Positions 34,984 through 42,520 of a stretch of DNA of 64,000 nucleotides are shown one piece after another (the stretch's first letter is position 1; the number at the start of each line of letters is the position of its first letter). A program made the position numbers and the translations under genes. Origin of the DNA: Algoriphagus boseongensis. GTDB taxonomy: Bacteria > Bacteroidota > Bacteroidia > Cytophagales > Cyclobacteriaceae. The DNA is taken from contig NZ_SNYF01000010.1 of assembly GCF_004362805.1 (NCBI RefSeq), positions 51,689 to 115,688 on the forward strand. Reading direction: 5' to 3'. The notes beneath the pieces are model-generated. The model saw only the letters and a list, made by a program, of their open reading frames with translations, had not been told where the DNA came from and made no database searches.

Positions 34984-35289
34984 ATGCCTAAAAAGAATCC
35001 TAAGGATATCATTTCTCAAAGTCAAGATGCGGTCTTGGTTGATTTTTATGCAGATTGGTGTGGACCCTGCCAAACCATGAACCCTGTTTTGGATGAGGCT
35101 CTTCATGAATTAGGTGGTAAAATCAAACTTCTAAAAATTAACGTCGACAAGCACCCGCAACTTAGTCAGCAGTTTGGTATTCGCTCTATTCCCCATTATA
35201 TACTTTTTAAGCGGGGGAAAATTCTTTGGAGAAAAGGAGGGGTAATTACAAAAAGGGAGCTAATTCAGCAGCTCAAAGGATTTGTATAA
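34984..35289 (+). CDS. Thioredoxin-fold protein
   Basis: A 101-residue protein with the active-site motif ADWCGPC (Cys26 and Cys29), the cis-proline loop IRSIPHYILF and KINVDKHPQL. It has no signal peptide, so it should act in the cytoplasm as a thiol reductant or small thioredoxin. It starts directly after the preceding terminator and ends before a bidirectional terminator, so it is transcribed alone. It could be one of several thioredoxins; the specific partner is unknown. Confidence 0.9.
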   Translation: MPKKNPKDIISQSQDAVLVDFYADWCGPCQTMNPVLDEALHELGGKIKLLKINVDKHPQLSQQFGIRSIPHYILFKRGKILWRKGGVITKRELIQQLKGFV

Positions 35290-35292
35290 AAA

Positions 35293-35326
35293 AAGCCCCA
35301 CTCTTAGGCTATTGAGAGAGGGGCTT
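35293..35326. terminator. Bidirectional terminator between thioredoxin and rluB
   Basis: AAGCCCC/GGGGCTT plus CTCT/AGAG with a single A-A mismatch and a 10-nt loop, flanked by A-rich and U-rich tracts on both strands. It lies between convergent genes. Confidence 0.85.
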
Positions 35327-35333
35327 AAAACTT

Positions 35334-36785
35334 TTAAATGTAGTATTTGAGGCGGATTACTTCCTGTTCTGTCAGGAATCGATAATGCCCGCGCTTCAGG
35401 TCTTTCTTGTCCAATCCGGCAAACATCACCCGATCGAGCTGCTCCACCTCATATCCAAGGTGGGCAAATAGTCTTCGGACGATTCTATTTCTACCGATAT
35501 GGATTTCCAATCCCAAGATGGTCCGGTCCTTAGATAATACCTGCATATCATCCACTTTGACATCTCCATCTTCCAAGGTCAAGCCTTCTAAGATCTGTTC
35601 CTCATCCTTATGGGTGATTGGCTTGTCCAAGGTTACCTGATAGATCTTTTTAATCTCATTGGAAGGATGGGATAGCTTAGCAGCCAATTCTCCGTCATTG
35701 GTAAATAGTAGCAAACCTGTGGTATTTCTATCTAGTCTTCCAATAGGAAAAATTCTCTCCTCACAGGCATTCTCTACCAACTTCATCACAGTCTTACGCT
35801 CCATGGGATCATCAGTGGTGGTGATGAAATCCTTCGGCTTATTCAATAATACATAAACCGGTTTCTCAGGATTTATCCTTTTACCCATATAAACCACACG
35901 ATCGGTCTTCTTTACTTTGAAACCCATCTCGGTGACTACTTCTCCATTCACAGTGACCAATCCTTTTGCGATAAGGTCATCTGCTTCTCTCCTACTGCAA
36001 ATCCCTGAATTGGCCACGTATTTATTTAGCCTGATTATTTCCTCCTCGCCTTTTCCTTTACTCTTTTTTGCGGGAAGATTATCAAAGTTATAGTCAGGTC
36101 TGTCCTGATTCAGTTCTTGTCTGGGGATTCTATTTTTTCCAAAACCTCTCTTCTCTTCCTGAGCGGGCTTTGGTTTAGCTTCAAAAAACTTTGGCTTTTC
36201 CGTAGAAAATCTAGGTTTCTCATCCCGGCCACGGCCTTTGTATACAGTTCTTTCTCCTGGGCTTTTAGAAGGTTTATCCTCATTAAAGTCCTTTCTGAAA
36301 GGCTTCTTTGAATCTTCTCCTCTTTTCTCGAATTTCTTTGGACCAAACTCATCCTTTTTGAAAAACTTCTTGGGCTGATCGCCAAAGGATTTCTTTGGGA
36401 ATTCAGAATCTTCTCTTCGCTCAAACTTTTTCTGAAATCCGCCTTCCTTGTTGAATTTCTTCTCACCAAAAGACTTTTTTCTATCGTCTCCTGACTCAAA
36501 TTTTTTCCCAAAAGAAGGTCTTTCCGATTTTTTGTCTTCATTAAAAAATCTGGCTTTGGGCTTCTCGCCAAAGGACGGTTTGTCCTCACCTCTCTTGGAA
36601 TAGGAATCCTTTCCATAGGAATCTGCCTTTTTTCCGAAGGATTTTTTGTTGAAACCAGAATCCCCATCTTTTTTCCCGAACCTTGATTCTTTTGGATTTG
36701 AATCGGATTTTTTAAAGGATTTTGGGGAATCGAAGTCTTTTTTGTCTTCGCTAAAAAATGGTTTTCTAGGATTGTTCTTTTTCAT
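35334..36785 (-). CDS. rluB: RluB/RsuA-type pseudouridine synthase with long disordered N terminus
   Basis: The C-terminal half is a 23S/16S rRNA pseudouridine synthase. An S4 RNA-binding domain begins at IIRLNKYVANSGICSRREAD (about residue 250), and the catalytic motif is GRLDRNTTGLLLFTNDGELA. IGRNRIVRRLFAHLGYEVEQLDRV at the end is typical of RluB. The first roughly 248 residues are an extreme Lys/Phe/Glu/Asp/Ser-rich low-complexity segment with repeats such as KKSFG, KKFE and KRGED, probably disordered and RNA-binding. The enzyme is normally about 240-290 residues, so the N-terminal extension doubles it. Confidence 0.92.
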   Translation of the reverse strand: MKKNNPRKPFFSEDKKDFDSPKSFKKSDSNPKESRFGKKDGDSGFNKKSFGKKADSYGKDSYSKRGEDKPSFGEKPKARFFNEDKKSERPSFGKKFESGDDRKKSFGEKKFNKEGGFQKKFERREDSEFPKKSFGDQPKKFFKKDEFGPKKFEKRGEDSKKPFRKDFNEDKPSKSPGERTVYKGRGRDEKPRFSTEKPKFFEAKPKPAQEEKRGFGKNRIPRQELNQDRPDYNFDNLPAKKSKGKGEEEIIRLNKYVANSGICSRREADDLIAKGLVTVNGEVVTEMGFKVKKTDRVVYMGKRINPEKPVYVLLNKPKDFITTTDDPMERKTVMKLVENACEERIFPIGRLDRNTTGLLLFTNDGELAAKLSHPSNEIKKIYQVTLDKPITHKDEEQILEGLTLEDGDVKVDDMQVLSKDRTILGLEIHIGRNRIVRRLFAHLGYEVEQLDRVMFAGLDKKDLKRGHYRFLTEQEVIRLKYYI

Positions 36786-36857
36786 GTTTTTGCAGCATCT
36801 CTGCTGTAGTTAATTGTTAAGAATAAGACGCTGAAATTCAAACGCTTATTTGGGCTG

Positions 36858-36865
36858 CAAAGATA
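36858..36865 (-). promoter_or_regulatory. -7 element TATCTTTG of rluB
   Basis: Reads TATCTTTG on the minus strand, an exact TAnnTTTG match, 73 bp upstream of the rluB ATG, inside the gap between murQ and rluB. No convincing -33 element was found. Confidence 0.5.
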
Positions 36866-36913
36866 CAGTTAATCGGAGGATATAAATACTAGTCCTCAAA
36901 ATTTTCTCTAAGC

Positions 36914-37726
36914 TTAAACTTTGCTTTTGTAATAAAATTCGGTTGCATTCCTCACAGAGCCCTGAGTAAGTAGTAAATCTTTGGCTTCTTCATAGGCTAA
37001 GCCTGTAGCTTCCATGATCATTTTTGTGCCTCGATCTACCAATTTGGCATTGGAAAGCTGCATATCTACCATCTTATTTCCTTTTACTCTTCCGAGTTTG
37101 ATCATGACGGTGGTAGAAATCATATTTAAAACTAATTTCTGGGCAGTACCTGATTTCATCCGCGTACTTCCTGTCACAAACTCAGGTCCTACCACCACTT
37201 CAATGGGATATTCCACTGCTTGTGCTAAAGGGGAGTTTGGATTACAAGTGATACATCCAGTAAGCAACCCTTTCTCTCTGGCCATTTTCACTCCACCAAT
37301 TACATATGGAGTGGTGCCCGAAGCGGCAATTCCAATAACCGTATCCATTTCGGAAAAGCCATAATCCTGAATATCAACCCAAGCTTGATTGGGATCATCT
37401 TCTGCATTTTCCACAGCTTTTCGAATTGCAGCATCACCGCCTGCAATCAATCCTATGACCCAATCATGGGGAACTCCATAGGTAGGAGGACATTCTGAAG
37501 CATCCAAAATCCCCAAACGCCCACTAGTGCCCGCACCAATGTAAAATAACCTTCCCCCTTCCTGCATGCGAGGGACGATTTGCTCGACTAGGTCTGTAAT
37601 CTTGGAAATTTTATCTTTGACCGCTGGAGCTACCTTGTGATCCTCTTCATTAATGTGCTGAAGAAGTTCGGCTACTTCCATTTTTTCCAAATTCTCATAA
37701 TGAGAACTACTTTCGGTTACTTTCAT
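36914..37726 (-). CDS. murQ: N-acetylmuramic acid 6-phosphate etherase
   Basis: MurQ removes D-lactate from MurNAc-6-phosphate to give GlcNAc-6-phosphate, feeding recycled wall sugar to central metabolism. The 270-residue SIS-domain protein shows IGAGTSGRLGILDASECPPTYG, GLIAGGDAAIRKAVENAEDD, GIAASGTTPYVIGG and a C-terminal VRNATEFY. The catalytic glutamates of the family fall in the first two motifs. It overlaps the upstream kinase gene by 4 bp (ATGA), and is the last gene of a four-gene unit. Confidence 0.95.
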   Translation of the reverse strand: MKVTESSSHYENLEKMEVAELLQHINEEDHKVAPAVKDKISKITDLVEQIVPRMQEGGRLFYIGAGTSGRLGILDASECPPTYGVPHDWVIGLIAGGDAAIRKAVENAEDDPNQAWVDIQDYGFSEMDTVIGIAASGTTPYVIGGVKMAREKGLLTGCITCNPNSPLAQAVEYPIEVVVGPEFVTGSTRMKSGTAQKLVLNMISTTVMIKLGRVKGNKMVDMQLSNAKLVDRGTKMIMEATGLAYEEAKDLLLTQGSVRNATEFYYKSKV

Positions 37727-38565
37727 AGCAATTCTTGATGATATAGCGTAAGTCCAGCGATCGGACTTTCCAGGATAATATTGACGTGGATACCTCTGTC
37801 CAAAGCAGCTTTGCGGAGGATATCGCTATTATAATAAGCAATAGACCCTACGAAATTCACTGGTTTGGAAGTGTAATTTTCATATTTACTCACATGCCTA
37901 TCAAAGAAATCCTGAAAGGCATTGTAGAAGAGGCCATAACAATAGGGATCAGATTTATTCTCTGTGATAAATCGACAAAAACTTGCCATATACCTACTTG
38001 GAAAAGGCTGTCTATAAACATGATCCTGAATTATATGCTGAGTAATGTGAAATCGCTCAATGGCCATCTTTCGGATTTTTTCTGGCATCTCATCATAGAT
38101 GAAATCCTGAAGAAACTTTTTCCCTACGTAGCCTCCTCCCCCTTCATCTCCCAAAATATATCCCGGTGCAGGACGAGTCGAAACAATTTTTTCCCCATCA
38201 TAATCGCAACTGTTGGACCCTGTACCCAAAATACATGCTATCCCCGGCAAATGGCCACAAGTTGCTTTTGCAGCAGCGGAAAGATCATGATCCACTTGTA
38301 TTTTGGCTGTTGGGAAAAGAGATGAAATAGCCTCTTTTACTTCCTCTTGTCTTTCAGGAGAGGAACAACCCGCTCCATAAAAATAGACTTCCTCTATTTC
38401 ATTGCTTAAGCCAACCAAGAAATCATTCCTCATTTGGAGAGCCATTTCCTCAGAAGTCATATAATAAGGATTAAACCCTACTCCACGGTATTGACTGATT
38501 CTCCCACCCCGATGAATCACTCTCCAGTCAGTTTTACTGCCTCCACTGTCTGCGATTAAAATCAT
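37723..38565 (-). CDS. BadF/BcrA-type sugar kinase (GlcNAc/MurNAc kinase-like)
   Basis: A 280-residue ASKHA-fold kinase. The phosphate 1 motif is ADSGGSKTDW, the second ATP motif is LGTGSNSCDYDG, followed by YILGDEGGGGYVG, typical of N-acetylglucosamine kinase-like BadF proteins. It overlaps murQ by 4 bp. In Clostridium the BadF-type MurK phosphorylates both MurNAc and GlcNAc next to MurQ (established), so this protein is a good candidate to make the MurQ substrate. The gene starts one base after the cytochrome b5 gene ends. The specificity is inferred only. Confidence 0.86.
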   Translation of the reverse strand: MILIADSGGSKTDWRVIHRGGRISQYRGVGFNPYYMTSEEMALQMRNDFLVGLSNEIEEVYFYGAGCSSPERQEEVKEAISSLFPTAKIQVDHDLSAAAKATCGHLPGIACILGTGSNSCDYDGEKIVSTRPAPGYILGDEGGGGYVGKKFLQDFIYDEMPEKIRKMAIERFHITQHIIQDHVYRQPFPSRYMASFCRFITENKSDPYCYGLFYNAFQDFFDRHVSKYENYTSKPVNFVGSIAYYNSDILRKAALDRGIHVNIILESPIAGLTLYHQELL

Positions 38566-38566
38566 A

Positions 38567-38797
38567 TCATGCTAATTGCCCAATGGGCTGAAATTTTTCA
38601 AAAACTTTTTCTGTATGTGGAGCATCCGGTAACTCCTCTGTCAAATCTTGTCCAGCCCAATGCTCGTAGTGCATTCCATTTTTCCAGAGTCTAGATGAGG
38701 TGACATCGTAAATGATTCCTTTGTAGGCAATCCATATCTCAGGTCTATCCTGGCCATTTCGTAGGGCTAGCTGTTGCCGAGTATAGAATTTCATCAA
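38567..38797 (-). CDS. Small cytochrome b5-fold protein
   Basis: A 76-residue single-domain protein: FYTRQQLALRNGQDRPEIWIAYKG, IIYDVTSSRLWKNGMHYEHW, AGQDLTEELPDAPHTEKVFEKF. The two haem-ligand positions correspond to the His in GMHYEHWAGQDL and the His in DAPHTEKV, both present. There is no membrane anchor, so it should be soluble. It overlaps the upstream arginase-family gene by 4 bp (ATGA) and precedes the kinase by one base. The electron donor and acceptor are unknown. Confidence 0.86.
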   Translation of the reverse strand: MMKFYTRQQLALRNGQDRPEIWIAYKGIIYDVTSSRLWKNGMHYEHWAGQDLTEELPDAPHTEKVFEKFQPIGQLA

Positions 38798-39945
38798 TAC
38801 AATTTGATCTGGGAATTAATCCAACGCTCAGGAATCTCACCCTTCTGTGCTAATTGGTAATCTGCATAACTACAAGGAACAGTACTCACCCGATCAAAGC
38901 GATTGGTTTCATTATGTGGAATTTCCATCCACCATTTGCCACTCCTCTTGCTTTTATAGAAAACCAAGTTATTGGGTTTGTTATCCAGAGAAACGGTGTA
39001 TTTAATGTAGTCGGCACTTTTAAAAGAAAGGCTATCCTTCCTACTGTAAAACCCTTCGATAAAATACCAGATCATCACCGCAGCAACTTTGGCTGTTTTG
39101 TTATTGGCATCGTCGAAATAGGGATCGTATCCATAAAGCCCAAAAGAACTCAATTTCTCATTGGTCCCTGCAAACCAAGAGATTTGACAGGCTTCCTCAC
39201 CCGATAAGCCAAAAGGCTGTGCATCTACCGCTCCTGGTGCATCTGCAGATTGGATAGCTGAGAGATCAAAAGTCAATAAATCCGCATCCCGAATAAGGGG
39301 CTCTATTTCATTGAATTTATCTCTAATCTGTCCCAAGCGGACATGGTCGAAATAGAGTTTTTCCAAAACATTGACTAGGGCGGGATCTACCAAGAAGCTT
39401 TGATAAGCCAAATGGGTATAAGAAAACAGGAAATTAGGCTGATGAAGTACAATCTCTTGGGTATGTCGAGAATCCTCTTTGCCGTCTTCCTCCATGTCAA
39501 TTTTTGAGTCAACAGAAACCATGCTCACCAGCTTTTTCATTTTCTGGTAGGACAAATATTGCCCGTAGTCCAAGTCATGCGTTCCTCCAAAAAAGACTGG
39601 AAGAATCTGTTGTTTCATCAAATACTCACCAACCTGACGAATATTCTGGTAGGTATTATTTAGAGAATCTCCTGAAATCAAATCACCCAAATCTGCAATT
39701 TGATAGGAGGATTGTCCCTTCTTAAGTTCATAGAGTTTTTCCCGAATCTCTGCACTCCCCCGATCTACACTTTCTGCTTTGGCTGTTCCTCTTTTTTCTT
39801 TAAGTCCAATTAATGCAATTTTTATATCCTTTAGCTCAGGAAAATCATTGCCATAAACTTTTATCTGGCGGAAAAGAGAATTGTCGGGATAAGATTTTTT
39901 GAATAAATAATCGGGTACGGGATCGAAAAAAGACTGAATATTCAT
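38794..39945 (-). CDS. Arginase/formimidoylglutamase-family protein with altered metal ligands
   Basis: A 383-residue ureohydrolase-fold protein. The first metal motif is FFGGTHDLDYG (His123). The second region reads SVDSKIDM, so Asp146 and Asp150 are kept but Lys148 replaces the usual His. The third region reads TFDLSAIQSADAPG, so Asp227 is kept but Ser229 replaces the usual Asp. Family enzymes bind two Mn(II) ions through six such residues. Bacteroidota members of this type are often named formimidoylglutamase; no histidine-degradation gene is nearby, so I keep the call general. It is the first gene of the unit leading to murQ. Confidence 0.82.
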   Translation of the reverse strand: MNIQSFFDPVPDYLFKKSYPDNSLFRQIKVYGNDFPELKDIKIALIGLKEKRGTAKAESVDRGSAEIREKLYELKKGQSSYQIADLGDLISGDSLNNTYQNIRQVGEYLMKQQILPVFFGGTHDLDYGQYLSYQKMKKLVSMVSVDSKIDMEEDGKEDSRHTQEIVLHQPNFLFSYTHLAYQSFLVDPALVNVLEKLYFDHVRLGQIRDKFNEIEPLIRDADLLTFDLSAIQSADAPGAVDAQPFGLSGEEACQISWFAGTNEKLSSFGLYGYDPYFDDANNKTAKVAAVMIWYFIEGFYSRKDSLSFKSADYIKYTVSLDNKPNNLVFYKSKRSGKWWMEIPHNETNRFDRVSTVPCSYADYQLAQKGEIPERWINSQIKLY

Positions 39946-39991
39946 ATAAAGGTGATGGTTGATTAAAAGTAAACAAAAATGGTACTAAACT

Positions 39992-40018
39992 AAAAAATCC
40001 CGCCGAAGCGGGATTTTA
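39992..40018 (-). terminator. Intrinsic terminator after nqrF
   Basis: On the minus strand a 7-bp stem (ATCCCGC/GCGGGAT) with a 4-nt loop, extended by A/T pairs, lies 9 bp after the nqrF stop and is followed by TTTTTTA. Confidence 0.87.
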
Positions 40019-40026
40019 TTTTTTGT

Positions 40027-41331
40027 TTAACCACCGAAGTCGTCAAATCGGATGTTTTCTTTTGGAATTCCCATGTCATCGAGGAGCTTGAGAACCGCCG
40101 CGTTCATCAATGGAGGACCGCATAGGTAATATTCTACTTCATCTGGCTCTGGATGATTTTTAAGGTAATTATCATACAAAACCTGATGAATAAATCCTAC
40201 ATACCCATCTGCTTCTTTGTCTTCCAATGACTTCTTGATCTTCCAGTTATCTTCAGGAAGTGGCTCCGAAAGTCCAATGTGGAAATTGAAGTTAGGGAAT
40301 TCTTTTTCGATTTCTCTGAAATGAGGAACATAGAAAAGCTCTTTCTTGGATCTACCACCATACCAGTAAGAAACCTTTCTGCTGGTTTTCTCCGTATGGA
40401 ACAAGTGAAAGATTTGAGCTCTCAATGGCGCCATACCAGCACCACCGCCGATATAAACCATTTCTCTTTGAGTAGGATTGATGTGGAATTCACCGTAAGG
40501 ACCTGAGATTGTCACCTTATCTCCTGGCTTTCTAGAGAAGACATAAGAAGAACAAACTCCAGGATTTACATCCATCCATCTGTTATTAGCTCTATCCCAT
40601 GGCGGAGTGGCGATACGGATAGTTAGCATTACAATATTTCCTTCAGCCGGATGGTTGGCCATGGAATAAGCTCGGAATAGGGGCTCGTCATTTTTCATGA
40701 CCAGAGACCAAAGACCGAATTTGTCCCAATCGCTCTTATAAACATCTGCAGGGTGTCCCAATTCAGGATGTGGAGTAATGTCCATATCCTTAAAGTTTAC
40801 TGTAATTGAAGGCACGTCAATTTGGATATATCCTCCCGCCTCAAAGTGTAGCGTTTCACCTTCAGGAAGTTTCACTTTGAATTCCTTGATGAAAGTAGAA
40901 ACGTTGTAGTTAGACATAACTTCACATTCCCACTTTTTAATACCGAAGATTTCTTCAGGCACCCGGATTTTCATATCCTGCTTTACCTTTACCTGGCAAG
41001 CTAGACGTACATGACCTTGCTGTTCAGCACGGCTCAAGTGACCTACTTCTGTTGGAAGTACATCTCCACCACCTTCTTCCACAACACACTTACACATCGC
41101 GCAAGTACCTCCACCACCGCAGGCAGAAGGAAGAAAAATCTTTTGATTTCCCAATGTGGAAAGCAAACTAGTTCCCGCAGAGGCAACTATTGGATTACTT
41201 TCATCTCCATTGATTACAATTTTTACATCTCCAGAATTGACCAATTTGGACTGGGCAAACAAGAGAATGAGAACCAGTAGCAGAATAATTACAGTAAATG
41301 CTACAATGGACGTAATAATTACAGAACCCAT
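40027..41331 (-). CDS. nqrF: NqrF, Na+-translocating NADH:quinone reductase subunit F
   Basis: NqrF is the NADH-oxidising subunit of the Na+-NQR complex. The 434-residue protein has one N-terminal membrane helix ([20 protein letters not shown]) and a plant-type [2Fe-2S] domain with [14 protein letters not shown] and a later LACQV cysteine. A ferredoxin-reductase module follows, with the FAD motif [24 protein letters not shown] and a C-terminal [13 protein letters not shown]. The nqrA-E genes are not next to it. A -7 element and a terminator flank it, so it seems to be transcribed alone. Confidence 0.95.
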   Translation of the reverse strand: MGSVIITSIVAFTVIILLLVLILLFAQSKLVNSGDVKIVINGDESNPIVASAGTSLLSTLGNQKIFLPSACGGGGTCAMCKCVVEEGGGDVLPTEVGHLSRAEQQGHVRLACQVKVKQDMKIRVPEEIFGIKKWECEVMSNYNVSTFIKEFKVKLPEGETLHFEAGGYIQIDVPSITVNFKDMDITPHPELGHPADVYKSDWDKFGLWSLVMKNDEPLFRAYSMANHPAEGNIVMLTIRIATPPWDRANNRWMDVNPGVCSSYVFSRKPGDKVTISGPYGEFHINPTQREMVYIGGGAGMAPLRAQIFHLFHTEKTSRKVSYWYGGRSKKELFYVPHFREIEKEFPNFNFHIGLSEPLPEDNWKIKKSLEDKEADGYVGFIHQVLYDNYLKNHPEPDEVEYYLCGPPLMNAAVLKLLDDMGIPKENIRFDDFGG

Positions 41332-41380
41332 GAAATTTTGGTTTTACTTTTTCGTGGTAATTGGCCCCGATTTGGGTGCA

Positions 41381-41414
41381 CAAATATATTTATTAATCAC
41401 AAAAACAGGCCAAA
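41381..41414 (-). promoter_or_regulatory. Promoter of nqrF
   Basis: On the minus strand TTTG (41411-41414) and TATATTTG (41381-41388) are separated by 22 nt, fitting the Bacteroidota promoter pattern with a slightly long spacer. The -7 box is 50 bp before the nqrF ATG. Confidence 0.52.
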
Positions 41415-41464
41415 GTCTATTCAATTTTGAAAGGATTTAACCCTGTTTTTGATGAGATAACTCA

Positions 41465-42307
41465 TTAATTGTTCAAGAGGTTTAGCAAAGTTGTCAATCT
41501 TGATTTCAATTGGCGTCTGTCAATGATAAAATCAAGGAAACCATGCTCTAAAACGAACTCGGAACTTTGAAATCCTTTGGGCAAATCCTTTCCGATCGTC
41601 TCACGAATCACTCTTGGTCCGGCAAACCCGATTAAAGCTCCTGGTTCGGCAATGTTAAAATCACCCAACATCGCATAAGAAGCTGTCACCCCCCCTGTAG
41701 TAGGATCAGTCAATAGAGAAATGTAAGGAATCCCAGCCTGGTCAAGCAAAGCAAGTTTAGCAGATGTTTTGGCCATTTGCATCAAAGAAAATCCAGCTTC
41801 CATCATTCTAGCTCCGCCTGACTTAGAAATCATCAGGAAAGGAACTTTATTTTTTAGGGAGTAATCGATGGCTCGGGAAATTTTTTCTCCAACCACAGAA
41901 CCCATAGAGCCTCCAATGAAATTAAAATCCATACAGGCCACCACGATCTCCAATCCGTTCATTTTACCATGAGCAGTTCGGACAGCATCGTTTAATTCTG
42001 ATTTTTTGATGGTTTCGGTGATTCTGGAAGAATAGGGTTTGGTATCTGAAAATTTCAGCGGATCACCCGATTTCATATCCTTATCCAGCTCGGTAAACTT
42101 ATTGTTGTCAAATAAGATTTCGAAGTATTCCTTGGATCCGATTTTAACATGAAAATCATCATCTGGACATACATACGCGTTGTTTTTAAGCTCACGGGTA
42201 TGGATGATATTTCCGTTTGGCGTCTTAAACCACAGGCCGTCAGGAGTATCTTTCTTTTCAGCAGTTGAGGTTTTGATGCCTTTGTCAGTTCTTTTAAACC
42301 AAGCCAT
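41465..42307 (-). CDS. accD: Acetyl-CoA carboxylase carboxyltransferase beta subunit
   Basis: AccD with AccA transfers the carboxyl group from biotin to acetyl-CoA, making malonyl-CoA. The 280-residue protein has the crotonase-like core ([55 protein letters not shown]). The E. coli enzyme carries an N-terminal Cys4 zinc ribbon; here the same region reads LWFKTPNGN and [10 protein letters not shown], so only one of the four cysteines (Cys47) remains. Otherwise length and motifs are normal. A promoter -7 element lies 40 bp upstream. Confidence 0.94.
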   Translation of the reverse strand: MAWFKRTDKGIKTSTAEKKDTPDGLWFKTPNGNIIHTRELKNNAYVCPDDDFHVKIGSKEYFEILFDNNKFTELDKDMKSGDPLKFSDTKPYSSRITETIKKSELNDAVRTAHGKMNGLEIVVACMDFNFIGGSMGSVVGEKISRAIDYSLKNKVPFLMISKSGGARMMEAGFSLMQMAKTSAKLALLDQAGIPYISLLTDPTTGGVTASYAMLGDFNIAEPGALIGFAGPRVIRETIGKDLPKGFQSSEFVLEHGFLDFIIDRRQLKSRLTTLLNLLNN

Positions 42308-42346
42308 AAATTAGTATTAGGTTGTTTTTTGACAAGTCAAAGGTTA

Positions 42347-42354
42347 CAAATTTA
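42347..42354 (-). promoter_or_regulatory. -7 element TAAATTTG of accD
   Basis: Reads TAAATTTG on the minus strand, an exact TAnnTTTG match, 40 bp before the accD ATG, in the 213-bp gap shared with the divergent cstA. No clear -33 element was seen. On the cstA side only a near-match (TTATTTTG) is present. Confidence 0.5.
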
Positions 42355-42520
42355 GACCTAATCTCCATTAATTAAAATTAAATCACCTCTTCTCTTAGAT
42401 TAATCAGAATTCACCAGCCAGGTAAAATCACTTTTCAGCTCAGGGATTTTTATTTTATTTTGAAAAAGAAAATAAGTACCTCATTTTCATCTCGTAATTC
42501 CCTATTTCTCCCAAATAACC

